Positions 42,474 to 51,087 of a stretch of DNA of 64,000 nucleotides are shown here, in pieces. The notes below the pieces were generated by a model. The model did no database searches. It saw only the letters and a list, made by a program, of their open reading frames with translations, and was not told where the DNA came from. A program made the translations under genes and the position numbers. Source of the stretch: Nonomuraea sp. PA05 (GTDB lineage: Bacteria; Actinomycetota; Actinomycetes; Streptosporangiales; Streptosporangiaceae); assembly GCF_008086045.1 (NCBI RefSeq), contig NZ_VSEY01000035.1, positions 62,001-126,000 on the forward strand. The letters are read 5' to 3'. Every line of letters begins with the position of its first letter. The first letter of the stretch is position 1.

Positions 42474-43148
42474 TCAGCGTGCGGCCAGCTTTCTGATCAG
42501 CGCCACCGCGTCGCCGAGCAGGCTCACCTCACGCTCGCTCAACCCGCGGTCGGCGGCGCGCCGGGCCTGGGCGTCGTCCAGCGGACCACCCGGATCCAGG
42601 TCCTCGCCCAGCTCGGCGACCAGCACGCCGGCCGCCTCCCGCCCCGCCGCCGCCAGCTCACTGGCCTCGTCCACCGCCACCTGCGCGAGGATCAGCACCG
42701 ACAGGGCGCAGTCCAGCGCGGGCCGCCCCTCCCTGGCGTTGGACCAGTCGATCACCACGGGCCCGTCCGGCGTCAGCATCACGTTGTCCGGATGCAGGTC
42801 CAGATGCAGGATCCGATCGCGGGGATCGCCGGACACCCGGGCCGGGATCTCGTGCAGCCGCCGCAGCAGCGCCGCGAGCGTCCGGCCCGCCTCCTCGATC
42901 CCGACCTGCCCGGCCAGCATGGCGTGCAGCAGCGTCGGCCCGGACACCCGCCGCATCACCAGGTCGGTGGCGCTGCTCTCGCCGGGGAAGACCTCGGGCA
43001 CGGGGAACCCGTGCGCGGCCACGTACGCCATGATCTCCAGCTCGCGCCTGGCGTCCACGTCGACCCGGTAGCGGCGCAGCACCCGCCCGTCACCGAGGGC
43101 GTAGACGTCGGCGCTGCGTCCCGCACCCACCAGCTCCCCGATCTCCAT
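42474..43148 (-). CDS. Phosphotransferase-like kinase-fold protein, 224 aa
   Basis: The start MEIGELVGAGRSADVYALGD is a glycine-rich loop, VLRRYRVDVDARRELEIM follows, and the catalytic region reads ILHLDLHPDNVMLTPDGPVVIDWSNA. HxDxxxxN and DW are both present, so a functional aminoglycoside/homoserine-kinase-type phosphotransferase is likely. The nucleophilic Lys of the N-lobe is not obvious (an Arg pair is present instead). It is last of a minus-strand run behind the DUF305 lipoprotein gene (9-nt gap). The substrate is unknown. Confidence 0.85.
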   Translation of the reverse strand: MEIGELVGAGRSADVYALGDGRVLRRYRVDVDARRELEIMAYVAAHGFPVPEVFPGESSATDLVMRRVSGPTLLHAMLAGQVGIEEAGRTLAALLRRLHEIPARVSGDPRDRILHLDLHPDNVMLTPDGPVVIDWSNAREGRPALDCALSVLILAQVAVDEASELAAAGREAAGVLVAELGEDLDPGGPLDDAQARRAADRGLSEREVSLLGDAVALIRKLAAR

Positions 43149-43157
43149 GCCCCCAAC

Positions 43158-43697
43158 CTATGCGGCGACCGCCCGCTCCAGCTCGGCGAGATCGCCGGCG
43201 TGCTCGCGGGCCATCGCCCGCGCCAGCTCCCGCGCCCGAGCCTCGCCGCCCGCGTCCTGCTCGCCGTCCGCGACCAGCACGAGCTGCTCCAGGTACGCGC
43301 GCAGCAACGCGGCGAAACGCCGGTCGAACGCGCCCTCCCGCAGCCCGGCCAGGGCCTTGAGGTCCGCGGCCGTGGGCATGCCTGGCATGTCGTGCTGGGT
43401 GTGCGGGTTCTCGCCGGTGATCCCGGCCTCGGCGAGCAGGGCCCGCAACCGGCCGCGGCCCGTCTCCTGCGCCTCGCCGAGCCGTTCGGCCAGGCGGGCC
43501 AGCGATCGGCTGGCGGCCCGCTCGGGGGCCAGTTCCAGCATGGGCCGCGCCCGCGCGTGCAGGGCGTCGGTGAGCTGCAGCCACGCCACGTCGGTGGTGC
43601 TGAACTTCGCAGTGGCGGCCTCTGTCGGCCGTTCAGCGGAGGAAGGGGAACACCCCACCAGCGCCATGACCACCAGAAAGATCGCGAACCAGCGCAT
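43158..43697 (-). CDS. DUF305-like lipoprotein, 179 aa
   Basis: The ATG at 43697 begins a lipoprotein signal, FAIFLVVMALVGC, with the lipid-bearing Cys at residue 16. The mature part is helical with HTQHDMPGMPTAADLKAL and two long helices at the end (ARELARAMAREHAGDLAELE), as in the DUF305 family of ferritin-like secreted proteins, some linked to copper. The typical paired histidines of DUF305 are reduced here, so metal binding is uncertain. It lies between the DUF1996 gene (61-nt gap) and the kinase-like gene. Confidence 0.75.
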   Translation of the reverse strand: MRWFAIFLVVMALVGCSPSSAERPTEAATAKFSTTDVAWLQLTDALHARARPMLELAPERAASRSLARLAERLGEAQETGRGRLRALLAEAGITGENPHTQHDMPGMPTAADLKALAGLREGAFDRRFAALLRAYLEQLVLVADGEQDAGGEARARELARAMAREHAGDLAELERAVAA

Positions 43698-43758
43698 GAC
43701 CACCCTTCCCGTGAAACGTCCGGGCGGGCGCGCACGCCCGCCCGGACAGGACGACCGC

Positions 43759-44595
43759 CTACGAGGGACGTCCGTCGGCGCCGCACTTGATGATCGGCCG
43801 GATGCAGTCACGCACCCGCCGCTCCATCTCGGCCGCCGGCCAGGCGTTGAAGAAGTCGCCGTGCATCGTGAACCCGCCGCCCGACGACAACCGGAAGCGG
43901 GACGGATCGCCGCTCACCGGGTACCGGATGACCTGCCGCAGCTTGGGCACCGGCACCGGATGCGTGCTCGGGCAGGCGCCCGCCACCGGGTAGGCCATGT
44001 GGCTCTTGTGGTCGGCGGAGTCCAGGTCCCGCCCGTTCCAGCACTGCGGGAAGTCCAGGTACGACTCCAGCATGGTGCCCGACGGGCAGTTCACGAAGTC
44101 CTTGGAGGCCCCCACGTGCCCGGCGTGCAGGCAGGACCACCTGGAGATCGTCGTGTTGTCGGGCCCGGTCGCCTTGGCGTTGCCCGCCACGATCCGCAAC
44201 CCCAGCGGGAGCGGCTGGATGCGCGCGATGATGTCGTCCCGCACCCCTTCCCCGAGGTAGTAGAACGTGACGATGGCCGGCTCCACGGGCGCGCCGTCCC
44301 GGTAGAGGGTGGGCACCCAGTACGACGACTTGTCCACGGCCGGGTTGCAGTTGGTGGCGCCGTTGAGCAGGTCGTTGAGCTGGGTGTGGGCGTTGGTGAC
44401 ACGGCTGCCGAAGAAGCTGTGCATGTGCGAGGCGCCCGGCAGCCCGGGGAAGACGATCGGGTCGTCGGGCAGCCGGTGGCTGAACGGGCAGTCGGCGAGG
44501 AACTCCGCCACCCGTACGGGCGCGGCCGCGGCAGGCGCCGGAGCGGCCACCACGAGCGTGCCGAGTAGCAGGGACAACAGGGCTAAGATCCGCAT
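43759..44595 (-). CDS. Secreted DUF1996 protein, 278 aa
   Basis: A signal peptide (residues 1-25, APAAAAP) precedes a domain with RVAEFLADCPFSHRLPDDPI, GASHMHSFFGSRVTN, SSYWVPTLY, SYLDFPQCWNGRDLDSADHKSHMAYP and FTMHGDFFNAWP. These His- and Cys-containing motifs are typical of DUF1996, a domain common in fungi and in actinomycete secreted proteins, often joined to carbohydrate-binding modules. The histidine pattern suggests metal binding; the activity is not established to my knowledge. It starts 20 nt after the GH16 gene stop and is probably co-transcribed with it under LacI control. Confidence 0.87.
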   Translation of the reverse strand: MRILALLSLLLGTLVVAAPAPAAAAPVRVAEFLADCPFSHRLPDDPIVFPGLPGASHMHSFFGSRVTNAHTQLNDLLNGATNCNPAVDKSSYWVPTLYRDGAPVEPAIVTFYYLGEGVRDDIIARIQPLPLGLRIVAGNAKATGPDNTTISRWSCLHAGHVGASKDFVNCPSGTMLESYLDFPQCWNGRDLDSADHKSHMAYPVAGACPSTHPVPVPKLRQVIRYPVSGDPSRFRLSSGGGFTMHGDFFNAWPAAEMERRVRDCIRPIIKCGADGRPS

Positions 44596-44615
44596 GGCGG
44601 CTCCCTTGACGGGGG

Positions 44616-46307
44616 TCACTGGTAGACCCGCACGTAGTCGACGAGCATTCGTGACGGGAACGGCGTGGCGGCGTTCGGCGGCCCCGGCCAGTCGCCGCCC
44701 ACGGCGAGGTTCAGGATGATGTAGAAGGGGTGGTCGAAGATCCACGGGCCACGGGTCTGCTCCACCTGGTCCTTGCTGATCGTGAACACCGTCCGCCCGT
44801 CGAGCGTGTAGACGATGCCCTTGCTGTCCCAGTTGGCGGCCCAGACGTGGAAGTCGTCGGAGTAGTCGGCGCCGTTCGGCAGCGTGTACGGCGACCCGAC
44901 GCCGCCGCCCCCGTTGTAGGCGGGCGCGTGCACGGTCGAGTAGGACGTCTTCACGTCCTTGCCGAGGACCTCCATGATGTCGATCTCGCCGTTGTACGGC
45001 CACGGCCGCCCGGTCAGGAAGTCGGCGCCCATCATCCAGAACGCCGGCCAGAGCCCGTTGCCCTTGGGCACCTTGATCCGGGCCTCGACGCGGCCGTAGG
45101 TGAAGTGGAACTTCGTGCCGGTGTTCATCCTGGCGGAGGTGTACTGGCAGGTGGTGCTGCCGGTGAGCGGGTCGGGCGGGCAGGCGGAGCCCGGCGTGGC
45201 CTGCTTGCGGGCCTCCATGACCAGGTGGCCCTGGCCGTCCATGGCGGCGTTGGCGTGGTCGGTGTAGTACTCCAGCTCGTTGTTCGGGCCGGTGCCGGGG
45301 TCGGCGCGCCACTTGGCGGCGTCGGGCTTGGCGCCCGCGGCGCCGTTGAACTCGTCGTTCCACACCAGGGCCGGCGGGTTGGCCGGGTCCCTGGGCGGGG
45401 CCGGCGGGGTCGTGGGGTTGCCGCCGGTGCCGTACACCTGGAACTCCCACAGGCTGTAGCCGTAGGCGCCGGCCCGCTGGGTGCCGTACATGCGGACGTA
45501 CCGGCCGGTGCCGCTGACGTTCAGCGTCTGCTTGAAGCCGGCACCGCTGGTGGTGCTGTAGATCGTGGTCCAGGTGTTCGCGTCAGGGGAGGTCTGGAGC
45601 TGGTACGACCTGGCGTAGGCCGGGTCCCACTGCAGCACGACCTTGCTGATCTGGGCGGTGGCGCCGAGGTCCACGTAGATCCAGCCGGGGTCCGACCACG
45701 CGGCGGTGGCCCACCTGCTGGCCGGGTCGAGGTCGAACGCCCTGGCCGGGGTGCACTCCCAGCAGTTCCCGTCGTGCTGCGAGCTGGAGGCCACGCCGGG
45801 CTTGCCGTACGACAGCAGCCGCTCGCCGCCGGAGCCGCCGCCGTTCCCGTACACCTTGAACTCCCAGAGGCTGTAACCCCACTGGGTGGCGCGCTGGGTG
45901 CCGAGGACGCGGACGTACCGGCCACTGCCGGACACCGACAGGGTCTGGTTCCCTCCGGTGCCGGCGGCCGTGGAGTGCAGGTTGCTCCATGAGGTGCCGT
46001 CGGTGGACGCCTGCACCTGGAAGGCGGTGGCGTAGGCGGCCTCCCAGCTCAGCTCGACCTGCGTGATGGCGGCGGTCGCGCCGAGGTCCACCTGGATCCA
46101 CTGCGGGTCGGAGAACGCGCTGGACCAGCGGGTGCCGGCATCGCCGTCCACGGCGGCGGAGGCGGGGAAGGCGGCGGCGCTCTCGGTGGAGGACGCGGTG
46201 ACGGGCCTGCCCTGCGACAGCAGGGGGTCGGCGGCGTGGGCGGGCAGCGGGAACAGGGGGATCGCGAGGGCGACGAGCGCCACGAGACGACGTAACAGTG
46301 GACTCAC
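44616..46307 (-). CDS. Secreted GH16 beta-glucanase with two discoidin/CBM32 domains, 563 aa
   Basis: The GTG at 46307 follows a GGAG site; the signal peptide covers residues 1-25 (PLPAHA). Two F5/8 type C (discoidin, CBM32-like) domains follow at about 30-150 and 160-295; both end in a GRYVR[V/M][L/Y]GTQRA strand. A Pro linker leads to a C-terminal glycoside hydrolase family 16 domain (about 315-563). The catalytic ExDxxE is visible as Glu441-Ile-Asp443-Ile-Met-Glu446. GH16 enzymes of this type cut beta-1,3/1,4-glucans such as laminarin. CebR/LacI-type operators lie in its promoter. Confidence 0.92.
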   Translation of the reverse strand: MSPLLRRLVALVALAIPLFPLPAHAADPLLSQGRPVTASSTESAAAFPASAAVDGDAGTRWSSAFSDPQWIQVDLGATAAITQVELSWEAAYATAFQVQASTDGTSWSNLHSTAAGTGGNQTLSVSGSGRYVRVLGTQRATQWGYSLWEFKVYGNGGGSGGERLLSYGKPGVASSSQHDGNCWECTPARAFDLDPASRWATAAWSDPGWIYVDLGATAQISKVVLQWDPAYARSYQLQTSPDANTWTTIYSTTSGAGFKQTLNVSGTGRYVRMYGTQRAGAYGYSLWEFQVYGTGGNPTTPPAPPRDPANPPALVWNDEFNGAAGAKPDAAKWRADPGTGPNNELEYYTDHANAAMDGQGHLVMEARKQATPGSACPPDPLTGSTTCQYTSARMNTGTKFHFTYGRVEARIKVPKGNGLWPAFWMMGADFLTGRPWPYNGEIDIMEVLGKDVKTSYSTVHAPAYNGGGGVGSPYTLPNGADYSDDFHVWAANWDSKGIVYTLDGRTVFTISKDQVEQTRGPWIFDHPFYIILNLAVGGDWPGPPNAATPFPSRMLVDYVRVYQ

Positions 46308-46338
46308 AACGTCTCCGTCAAACTGGGGGAAGGTTCGA

Positions 46339-46350
46339 GGGAGCGCTCCC
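46339..46350. promoter_or_regulatory. LacI-type operator GGGAGCGCTCCC (site 1)
   Basis: This perfect 12-bp palindrome lies 32 bp upstream of the GH16 start. It equals the core of the CebR operator known from Streptomyces (TGGGAGCGCTCCCA). The divergent gene encodes a LacI-family repressor. Confidence 0.85.
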
Positions 46351-46415
46351 TGAGTAGGAGACTGCTCGCGCCCGTAATCTCTGTCAAGCCTCGGGTTAAC
46401 CTCCCCGACACGCAA

Positions 46416-46427
46416 GAGAGCGCTCTC
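46416..46427. promoter_or_regulatory. LacI-type operator GAGAGCGCTCTC (site 2)
   Basis: This second perfect 12-bp palindrome with the same AGCGCT core starts 77 bp from site 1, in the 300-bp region between the divergent GH16 and LacI genes. Apart from the three AGCGCT sites I see no gene in this region. Confidence 0.8.
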
Positions 46428-46578
46428 CAGAACACTTCCGTTAGGCTGCTTCGGCCCCGCTACCTGCCACTACGCATCCAACGCCGGACCCAGAACCCGA
46501 GCCCCGGCCCGGACACCGAGAAACATTGCGTTTCCCCGCCACCTTGACTGCTCCGCGCCCCTGACCCCACCCTCATGG

Positions 46579-46590
46579 GGAAGCGCTCTC
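46579..46590. promoter_or_regulatory. LacI-type operator, imperfect (site 3), before lacI-like gene
   Basis: GGAAGCGCTCTC has the AGCGCT core with weaker outer pairing. It lies 18 bp before the GTG start of the repressor gene and would allow autoregulation. It is one reason to reject the upstream ATG at 46575, which would place the operator inside the coding region. Confidence 0.65.
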
Positions 46591-46607
46591 TCACACCGAG
46601 GAGGGAA

Positions 46608-47597
46608 GTGGCCAGACCCACCCTGGAAGCCGTGGCCGCCCGCGCCGGCGTCTCCAAGTCCAGCGTCTCCCGAGTGATCAACGGCGCCACCACCGTCGCC
46701 CCGTCCATCCGCGAGGTCGTGCTGCGCGCCGTCAGGGAGCTGGGCTACGTCCCCCACGCCGCCGCCCGCAACCTCGCCACCCGCCGCACGAACGCCGTCG
46801 CCCTCGTCGTATCCGACCCACCCAAGGGCCTCGTCTCAGACGACCCGATGTTCTCCGCCGTGGTCCGTCAGGCCAGCAGGAAACTGGAGGCGGCCGGCAA
46901 GCAGGTGGTGCTCATGCTGGCCGGCTCCGAGGACAGCCGCGCCCGCGTCGCCCGCTACGTGGCGGCCGGTCACGTGGACGGCGTCATGCTCGTCTCCATG
47001 CACGGCGCCGACTCACTGCCCGCCACCCTGGCCCGCAAGGGCATCCCCATCGTCTCCCTGGGCCGCACCAACCCGGCCGTCCCGTACGTCGACAACGACA
47101 ACCCCGGCGGCGCCGACCTCGCCGTCCGCCACCTCCTGCGCCAGGGCAGGCGCCGGGTCGCCACCATCACGGGCCCGCTCGACATGATCGCCTCACAGGA
47201 ACGCCTCACCGGCTACACCGACGTCATGCGCGAGACCTGCCACCGCTCCATCGTCGCCATCGGCGACTTCACCCGCGTCTCCGGCGCCGACGCCATGCGC
47301 CAGCTCCTCCAGGACGACCCGGCCCTCGACGCCGTCTTCGCCGCCAACGACCTCATGGCCATCGGCGCCCTGCGCACCCTGCGCGAGGCGGGCCGCAGGG
47401 TGCCGGACGACGTGGCGGTGGTGGGCTTCGACGACATCGAGGCCGCCCGCTACACCGCCCCCGCGCTGACCACGGTTCACAGCCCGATGAGCGACTGGGC
47501 CAGCGGGACCGTGGAGTTGTTGCTGGGGTTGTTCGAGGGCGGGCCCGACGAGCCGGTACTGCTCCCGGCCGAACTGGTGGTACGGGAGTCAGCTTGA
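46608..47597 (+). CDS. LacI family transcriptional repressor (CebR-like), 329 aa
   Basis: The N-terminal LacI helix-turn-helix is TLEAVAARAGVSKSSVSRVI, followed by the hinge YVPHAAARNLATRRTNAVAL. A periplasmic-binding-protein-like sensor domain (about 60-329) has GHVDGVMLVS and PVDDVAVVGFDDIEAARYT-type motifs. The GTG at 46608 is preceded by an ideal GAGGAGGG site; the ATG at 46575 would add 11 unlike residues. With AGCGCT operators at both promoters it probably represses itself and the GH16-DUF1996 run until a glucan-derived oligosaccharide binds. Confidence 0.92.
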   Translation: MARPTLEAVAARAGVSKSSVSRVINGATTVAPSIREVVLRAVRELGYVPHAAARNLATRRTNAVALVVSDPPKGLVSDDPMFSAVVRQASRKLEAAGKQVVLMLAGSEDSRARVARYVAAGHVDGVMLVSMHGADSLPATLARKGIPIVSLGRTNPAVPYVDNDNPGGADLAVRHLLRQGRRRVATITGPLDMIASQERLTGYTDVMRETCHRSIVAIGDFTRVSGADAMRQLLQDDPALDAVFAANDLMAIGALRTLREAGRRVPDDVAVVGFDDIEAARYTAPALTTVHSPMSDWASGTVELLLGLFEGGPDEPVLLPAELVVRESA

Positions 47598-47640
47598 TCA
47601 TAATGGCGGGGATTCGTTTCTCGCTCGGAGCGGAGTACAC

Positions 47641-48705
47641 GTGCGCTTATCCCCCTCAGAACGGCTGAGCATCATCCGGCCCTTTCGCCGCCTAGCTGCC
47701 TCGCTGAGCACCTTGACCATGACGATCGGCCTGGTCCTCGCCGGAGCACCCGCGGCCTCGGCCGCAGATTCGGTCACCAACCTGGGCCTGGTCCCTTACA
47801 CTGCCTCGTCCGAAGTCGAGATCGTCACGGACGGTGACAGGCTCTTCACTTCCGCCCGCAACCGGATCGTGGTCACAGACACCAGCGGCACGCTGATCAG
47901 CTACATCACCGATCTGTCCTACGTGGTGGGCCTCACGGTGGCATCCGACGGAACCCGGCTGTACGCGGCACTGCGTGACTCGAACGAGGTCGTTGAGATC
48001 GACACCTCGACTCTCACGATCACCCGGCGGTTCGACTTCGCGGCGTACACATGCCCGTACCGCTTGTCGCTGTCCGGCAATACGCTGTGGACCGGGCACG
48101 GGTGTGGACCGGGGAATGGCGGGGTTGCAAGCCTCGACCTGTCGGCCCCGGCCCCGCAACCCGTCACCGCCTTGACGGGGCTGGCCTACGCGCCCATGCT
48201 CGCCGCCGCGCAGAACACACTCGTGCTCGGCTACTCCCGCGTCTCCCCGTCCAAGCTGATGTCCTACGACGTGAGCACCGGTTCTCCGCAGCTTCGCGGC
48301 GAGATCGACGGCCTGCCCTACCTCTCCGACTTGTCCATCACACCGGACGGCTCGACGGCACTGGCGGCGTTCCCGACCCGGCTGGAAGCCTGGGACACCT
48401 CAAGCCTCACGATGGTCCGCCAATACGGCGAGAACGCTTCGGCCCAGGGCAGTGCCGTGGCCGTGACCGTCACCCCGGACGGCGCCAAGGTCGTCGGCGG
48501 CTGGACCGTCCGGGGCGTCGAGGTGTACGACCTGGTGACGGGCGTGATGACCTACGCGAAAACGAGTCCCACCGGTTGGTCGAGCCCCATGGTCGACACC
48601 GGCACCATCACCACCGTCGGCGATGAGGTCTTCAGCGTGCTGCGGACCAGGGGTTCCACTGTCCTGCGGCTGTGGAGACTGGAAGACGCCACTCTGACAC
48701 CATGA
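47641..48705 (+). CDS. Secreted beta-propeller (YVTN/WD-like) protein, 354 aa
   Basis: A GTG start gives an N-terminus with a long signal peptide (about residues 1-43, ending AASAADS). The rest consists of propeller blades: IVTDGDRLFTSARNRIVVTD, LTVASDGTRLYAALRDSNEV, LSITPDGSTALAAFPTRLEA and VTVTPDGAKVVGGWTVRGVE. No catalytic motif is visible. Related actinomycete proteins often carry extra Ig-like domains at the C-terminus; here it ends after the propeller. It stands alone between the LacI gene and rtcB and is followed by a terminator hairpin. Confidence 0.8.
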   Translation: MRLSPSERLSIIRPFRRLAASLSTLTMTIGLVLAGAPAASAADSVTNLGLVPYTASSEVEIVTDGDRLFTSARNRIVVTDTSGTLISYITDLSYVVGLTVASDGTRLYAALRDSNEVVEIDTSTLTITRRFDFAAYTCPYRLSLSGNTLWTGHGCGPGNGGVASLDLSAPAPQPVTALTGLAYAPMLAAAQNTLVLGYSRVSPSKLMSYDVSTGSPQLRGEIDGLPYLSDLSITPDGSTALAAFPTRLEAWDTSSLTMVRQYGENASAQGSAVAVTVTPDGAKVVGGWTVRGVEVYDLVTGVMTYAKTSPTGWSSPMVDTGTITTVGDEVFSVLRTRGSTVLRLWRLEDATLTP

Positions 48706-48721
48706 CGTGCCCCGGCCGGGC

Positions 48722-48755
48722 GTAGGCCACCCCTCCCTTACGGGGGGCGGCCTAC
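48722..48755. terminator. Bidirectional terminator between propeller gene and rtcB
   Basis: GTAGGCC (48722-48728) pairs with GGCCTAC (48749-48755), and the inner CCCTCCC/GGGGGG extends the stem. It lies between two convergent stop codons. Confidence 0.75.
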
Positions 48756-48765
48756 GGCCCATGGT

Positions 48766-49953
48766 TCAGCCCTTGATGCAGATGAGCTGCCGCAGGTGAG
48801 CGACCACCTGCACGAGATCCGTCTGAGCCGCCATCACCGACTCCAGATCCTTGTACGCCCCCGGAATCTCATCCAGCACCCCGGAGTCCTTACGGCACTC
48901 GACCCCTGCCGTCTGCTCCTCCAGGTCCTTCACGGTGAACGTCTTCTTCGCCTTGTTCCGGCTCATCTTCCGGCCGGCCCCGTGCGAGGCCGAGTTGAAC
49001 GCCGCCGCGTTCCCCAGCCCCTTCACGATGTACGTCCCGGTGGCCATCGAGCCAGGGATGATCCCCAGCTCCCCCGCACCGGCCCGGATCGCGCCCTTAC
49101 GGGTGACGAGCACGTCCACCCCGTCGTACCGCTCCTCCGCCACGTAGTTGTGGTGGCAGGAGATCGGCTGCTCGAACGTGATCTCAGGCAGGTGCCGCCG
49201 CAGCACGTCGCACACCAGCCCCATCATCAGCGCCCGGTTGCGCCGCGCGTAGTCCTGCGCCCAGAACAGGTCGCGCCGGTAGGCGTCCATCTCCGGCGTG
49301 TGCCCGAGGAAGACGGCCAGGTCCCGGTCCACCAGCCCCTGGTTGTGCGACAGCCCGCGGGCCACCCCGATGTGGTGCTCCGCCAGCTCCTTGCCGATGT
49401 TGCGCGAGCCGGAGTGCAGCACGACCCACACCCAGCCCTCGTCGTCGGCGCACACCTCGAGGAAGTGGTTGCCGCCGCCGAGCGTGCCCATCTGGACCTC
49501 TGCCCGCTCGCGCCGCGCCATCACGGCCGGCGCCAGCTCGTCGAAGTCCTTCCAGAACCGTGCCCACCCGGCCGGCTTCATCCCGGACACGGTGTCCGGA
49601 TCGACCGGCCGCTTGTGGTGGCTGAAGCCGACCGGCACGGCCTGCTCCAGCCTCCCGCGCAGGTAGGCCAGATTGTCGGGGAGCCGCGAAGCCTGGTACG
49701 AGGTCTTGACGGCCGTCATGCCGCAGCCGATGTCCACGCCGACGGCCGCCGGCGAGACCGCGTCCCGCATCGCGATGACCGAGCCGACGGTCGCACCCTT
49801 GCCGTGGTGCACGTCCGGCATGACGGCGACACCGTGGACCCACTCCAGGTTCGCCACGTTGCGCAGTTGCTGCATCGCCTGCGGCTCGACCGACTCCGGC
49901 TCCGCCCACATCCTCAGCGGACGCCGCGTTCCGGTCACCTCGTTGTACGTCAT
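48766..49953 (-). CDS. rtcB: RNA-splicing ligase RtcB, 395 aa
   Basis: RtcB is a GTP- and Mn2+-dependent ligase that joins 2',3'-cyclic phosphate and 5'-OH RNA ends (tRNA repair or splicing, RNA damage). Visible motifs are VMPDVHHGKGATVGSVIA, VDIGCGM (metal ligands Asp74, Cys77), GGGNHFLEV, ISCHHNY and FNSASHGAGRKMSR, whose His is the GMP-linked residue. The start is the ATG at 49953 (MTYNEVTGTRRPL) with GGAGG upstream. It is divergent from the unknown membrane-protein gene at 50089. No archease gene is next to it. Confidence 0.93.
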   Translation of the reverse strand: MTYNEVTGTRRPLRMWAEPESVEPQAMQQLRNVANLEWVHGVAVMPDVHHGKGATVGSVIAMRDAVSPAAVGVDIGCGMTAVKTSYQASRLPDNLAYLRGRLEQAVPVGFSHHKRPVDPDTVSGMKPAGWARFWKDFDELAPAVMARRERAEVQMGTLGGGNHFLEVCADDEGWVWVVLHSGSRNIGKELAEHHIGVARGLSHNQGLVDRDLAVFLGHTPEMDAYRRDLFWAQDYARRNRALMMGLVCDVLRRHLPEITFEQPISCHHNYVAEERYDGVDVLVTRKGAIRAGAGELGIIPGSMATGTYIVKGLGNAAAFNSASHGAGRKMSRNKAKKTFTVKDLEEQTAGVECRKDSGVLDEIPGAYKDLESVMAAQTDLVQVVAHLRQLICIKG

Positions 49954-50088
49954 CTCGTATCGCCTCCTCCCGGTCACACTCCGAACGCGATCTATCAGGC
50001 CAGAGTTCCCATACCCCCGCAACCGATTTATGTGTCTCGACCCCTCTGAAGTCACCGGGCAATATCGTGTCAGCGTCGGCGGGAGGAG

Positions 50089-51078
50089 ATGGCGATGCCT
50101 TCCAGGAGAGAACGCGGGCCGCGTTCGATGAGGCCGCGCGCAAGGCTGTCGTCAACGCGACGTGCGCCTTGGTGGAAGGGATCCAAGCTCCGATGGGCGG
50201 GAACTGCGCTCATTGTCCCGGTCGTCGTGGCAGTGGTTGCGAGCCTGGCTTCGAAGGGTAGCGAAAAGGCTCTGGGCTGGAACGACAGCAAGCCGACGAG
50301 CCTATCCCCCAGCACAGCGAAGAGCGTCTCACCCGCACCTTCCGGAGAGGCGGTGAAGGTGAATGCCATTACCTTCGTGCCCAAACGGAATGACAATACG
50401 TTCGTCGTCGCGGGGATCGTCGCGCCGGACGCTGTGCACAAGCTCAACGCCTCGTTCGACCCGGAGAAGGATCCGGAAGGAGCAGCAGCGGCTCTGCGGA
50501 CTCTGGGCGGCGTGGAGACAACGCAATCCACGTACGAGCTGGAGCTGGAGGGTAACCGTCAGAAACCTGTCCGCATCACCAACATGAGACTCGACGCGAA
50601 CTGCCGCGAGCCTCTGACGGACACGCTGTTCTTCTCGCCACCCCAGGGCGACGCCCCGACCGTGAAGATCGGCTTTGATCTGGACAGCCCCAATCCGATC
50701 GCTCAGTACGCCAAGGAACACGAAGATGGCCCGGGATTTCCGTATCGCTTCACCGGCGACTATTTCGCCGACCAGAAGTATGAGCTGAAGAACGGCGAAC
50801 AGGCCACGTTCCGTGTCACCGCTAGAACGTTCAAACACTATTGCGAGTTCAGAATAAGGCTGTCCCTGTTGGCGGACAGCAAGCCCGCCACGCAGATCAT
50901 CGACGACATGGGCAGGCCGTTCCGCATCTCGGCCAAGGTCGCCTCTAAGGATTCCGTCGGCCACGTATGGGCGGACTGCTCAGCGTACAAGCGCGTCTAC
51001 GGGGGAGGCGCCGTGAACGACGAGCAGCCCACGCCCTCGGGCTGGTGGTCGGCCAGACCCGGCACACGATTCTGCTGA
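50089..51078 (+). CDS. Membrane-anchored protein of unknown function, 329 aa
   Basis: A very basic N-terminus (residues 1-36) is followed by one hydrophobic helix (about 37-55, ALIVPVVVAVVASLA) and a Ser/Pro linker. A soluble, presumably extracellular domain of about 250 residues contains three Cys. It has a beta-rich look (VKVNAITFVPKRNDNTFVVA, TYELELEGNRQKPVRITNMR), but I recognise no family. Codon use is visibly less GC-biased than in the neighbours, which suggests transfer or relaxed selection. The ATG at 50089 has a GGGAGGAG site directly upstream. Confidence 0.75.
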   Translation: MAMPSRRERGPRSMRPRARLSSTRRAPWWKGSKLRWAGTALIVPVVVAVVASLASKGSEKALGWNDSKPTSLSPSTAKSVSPAPSGEAVKVNAITFVPKRNDNTFVVAGIVAPDAVHKLNASFDPEKDPEGAAAALRTLGGVETTQSTYELELEGNRQKPVRITNMRLDANCREPLTDTLFFSPPQGDAPTVKIGFDLDSPNPIAQYAKEHEDGPGFPYRFTGDYFADQKYELKNGEQATFRVTARTFKHYCEFRIRLSLLADSKPATQIIDDMGRPFRISAKVASKDSVGHVWADCSAYKRVYGGGAVNDEQPTPSGWWSARPGTRFC

Positions 51079-51087
51079 CCGCGCTCG

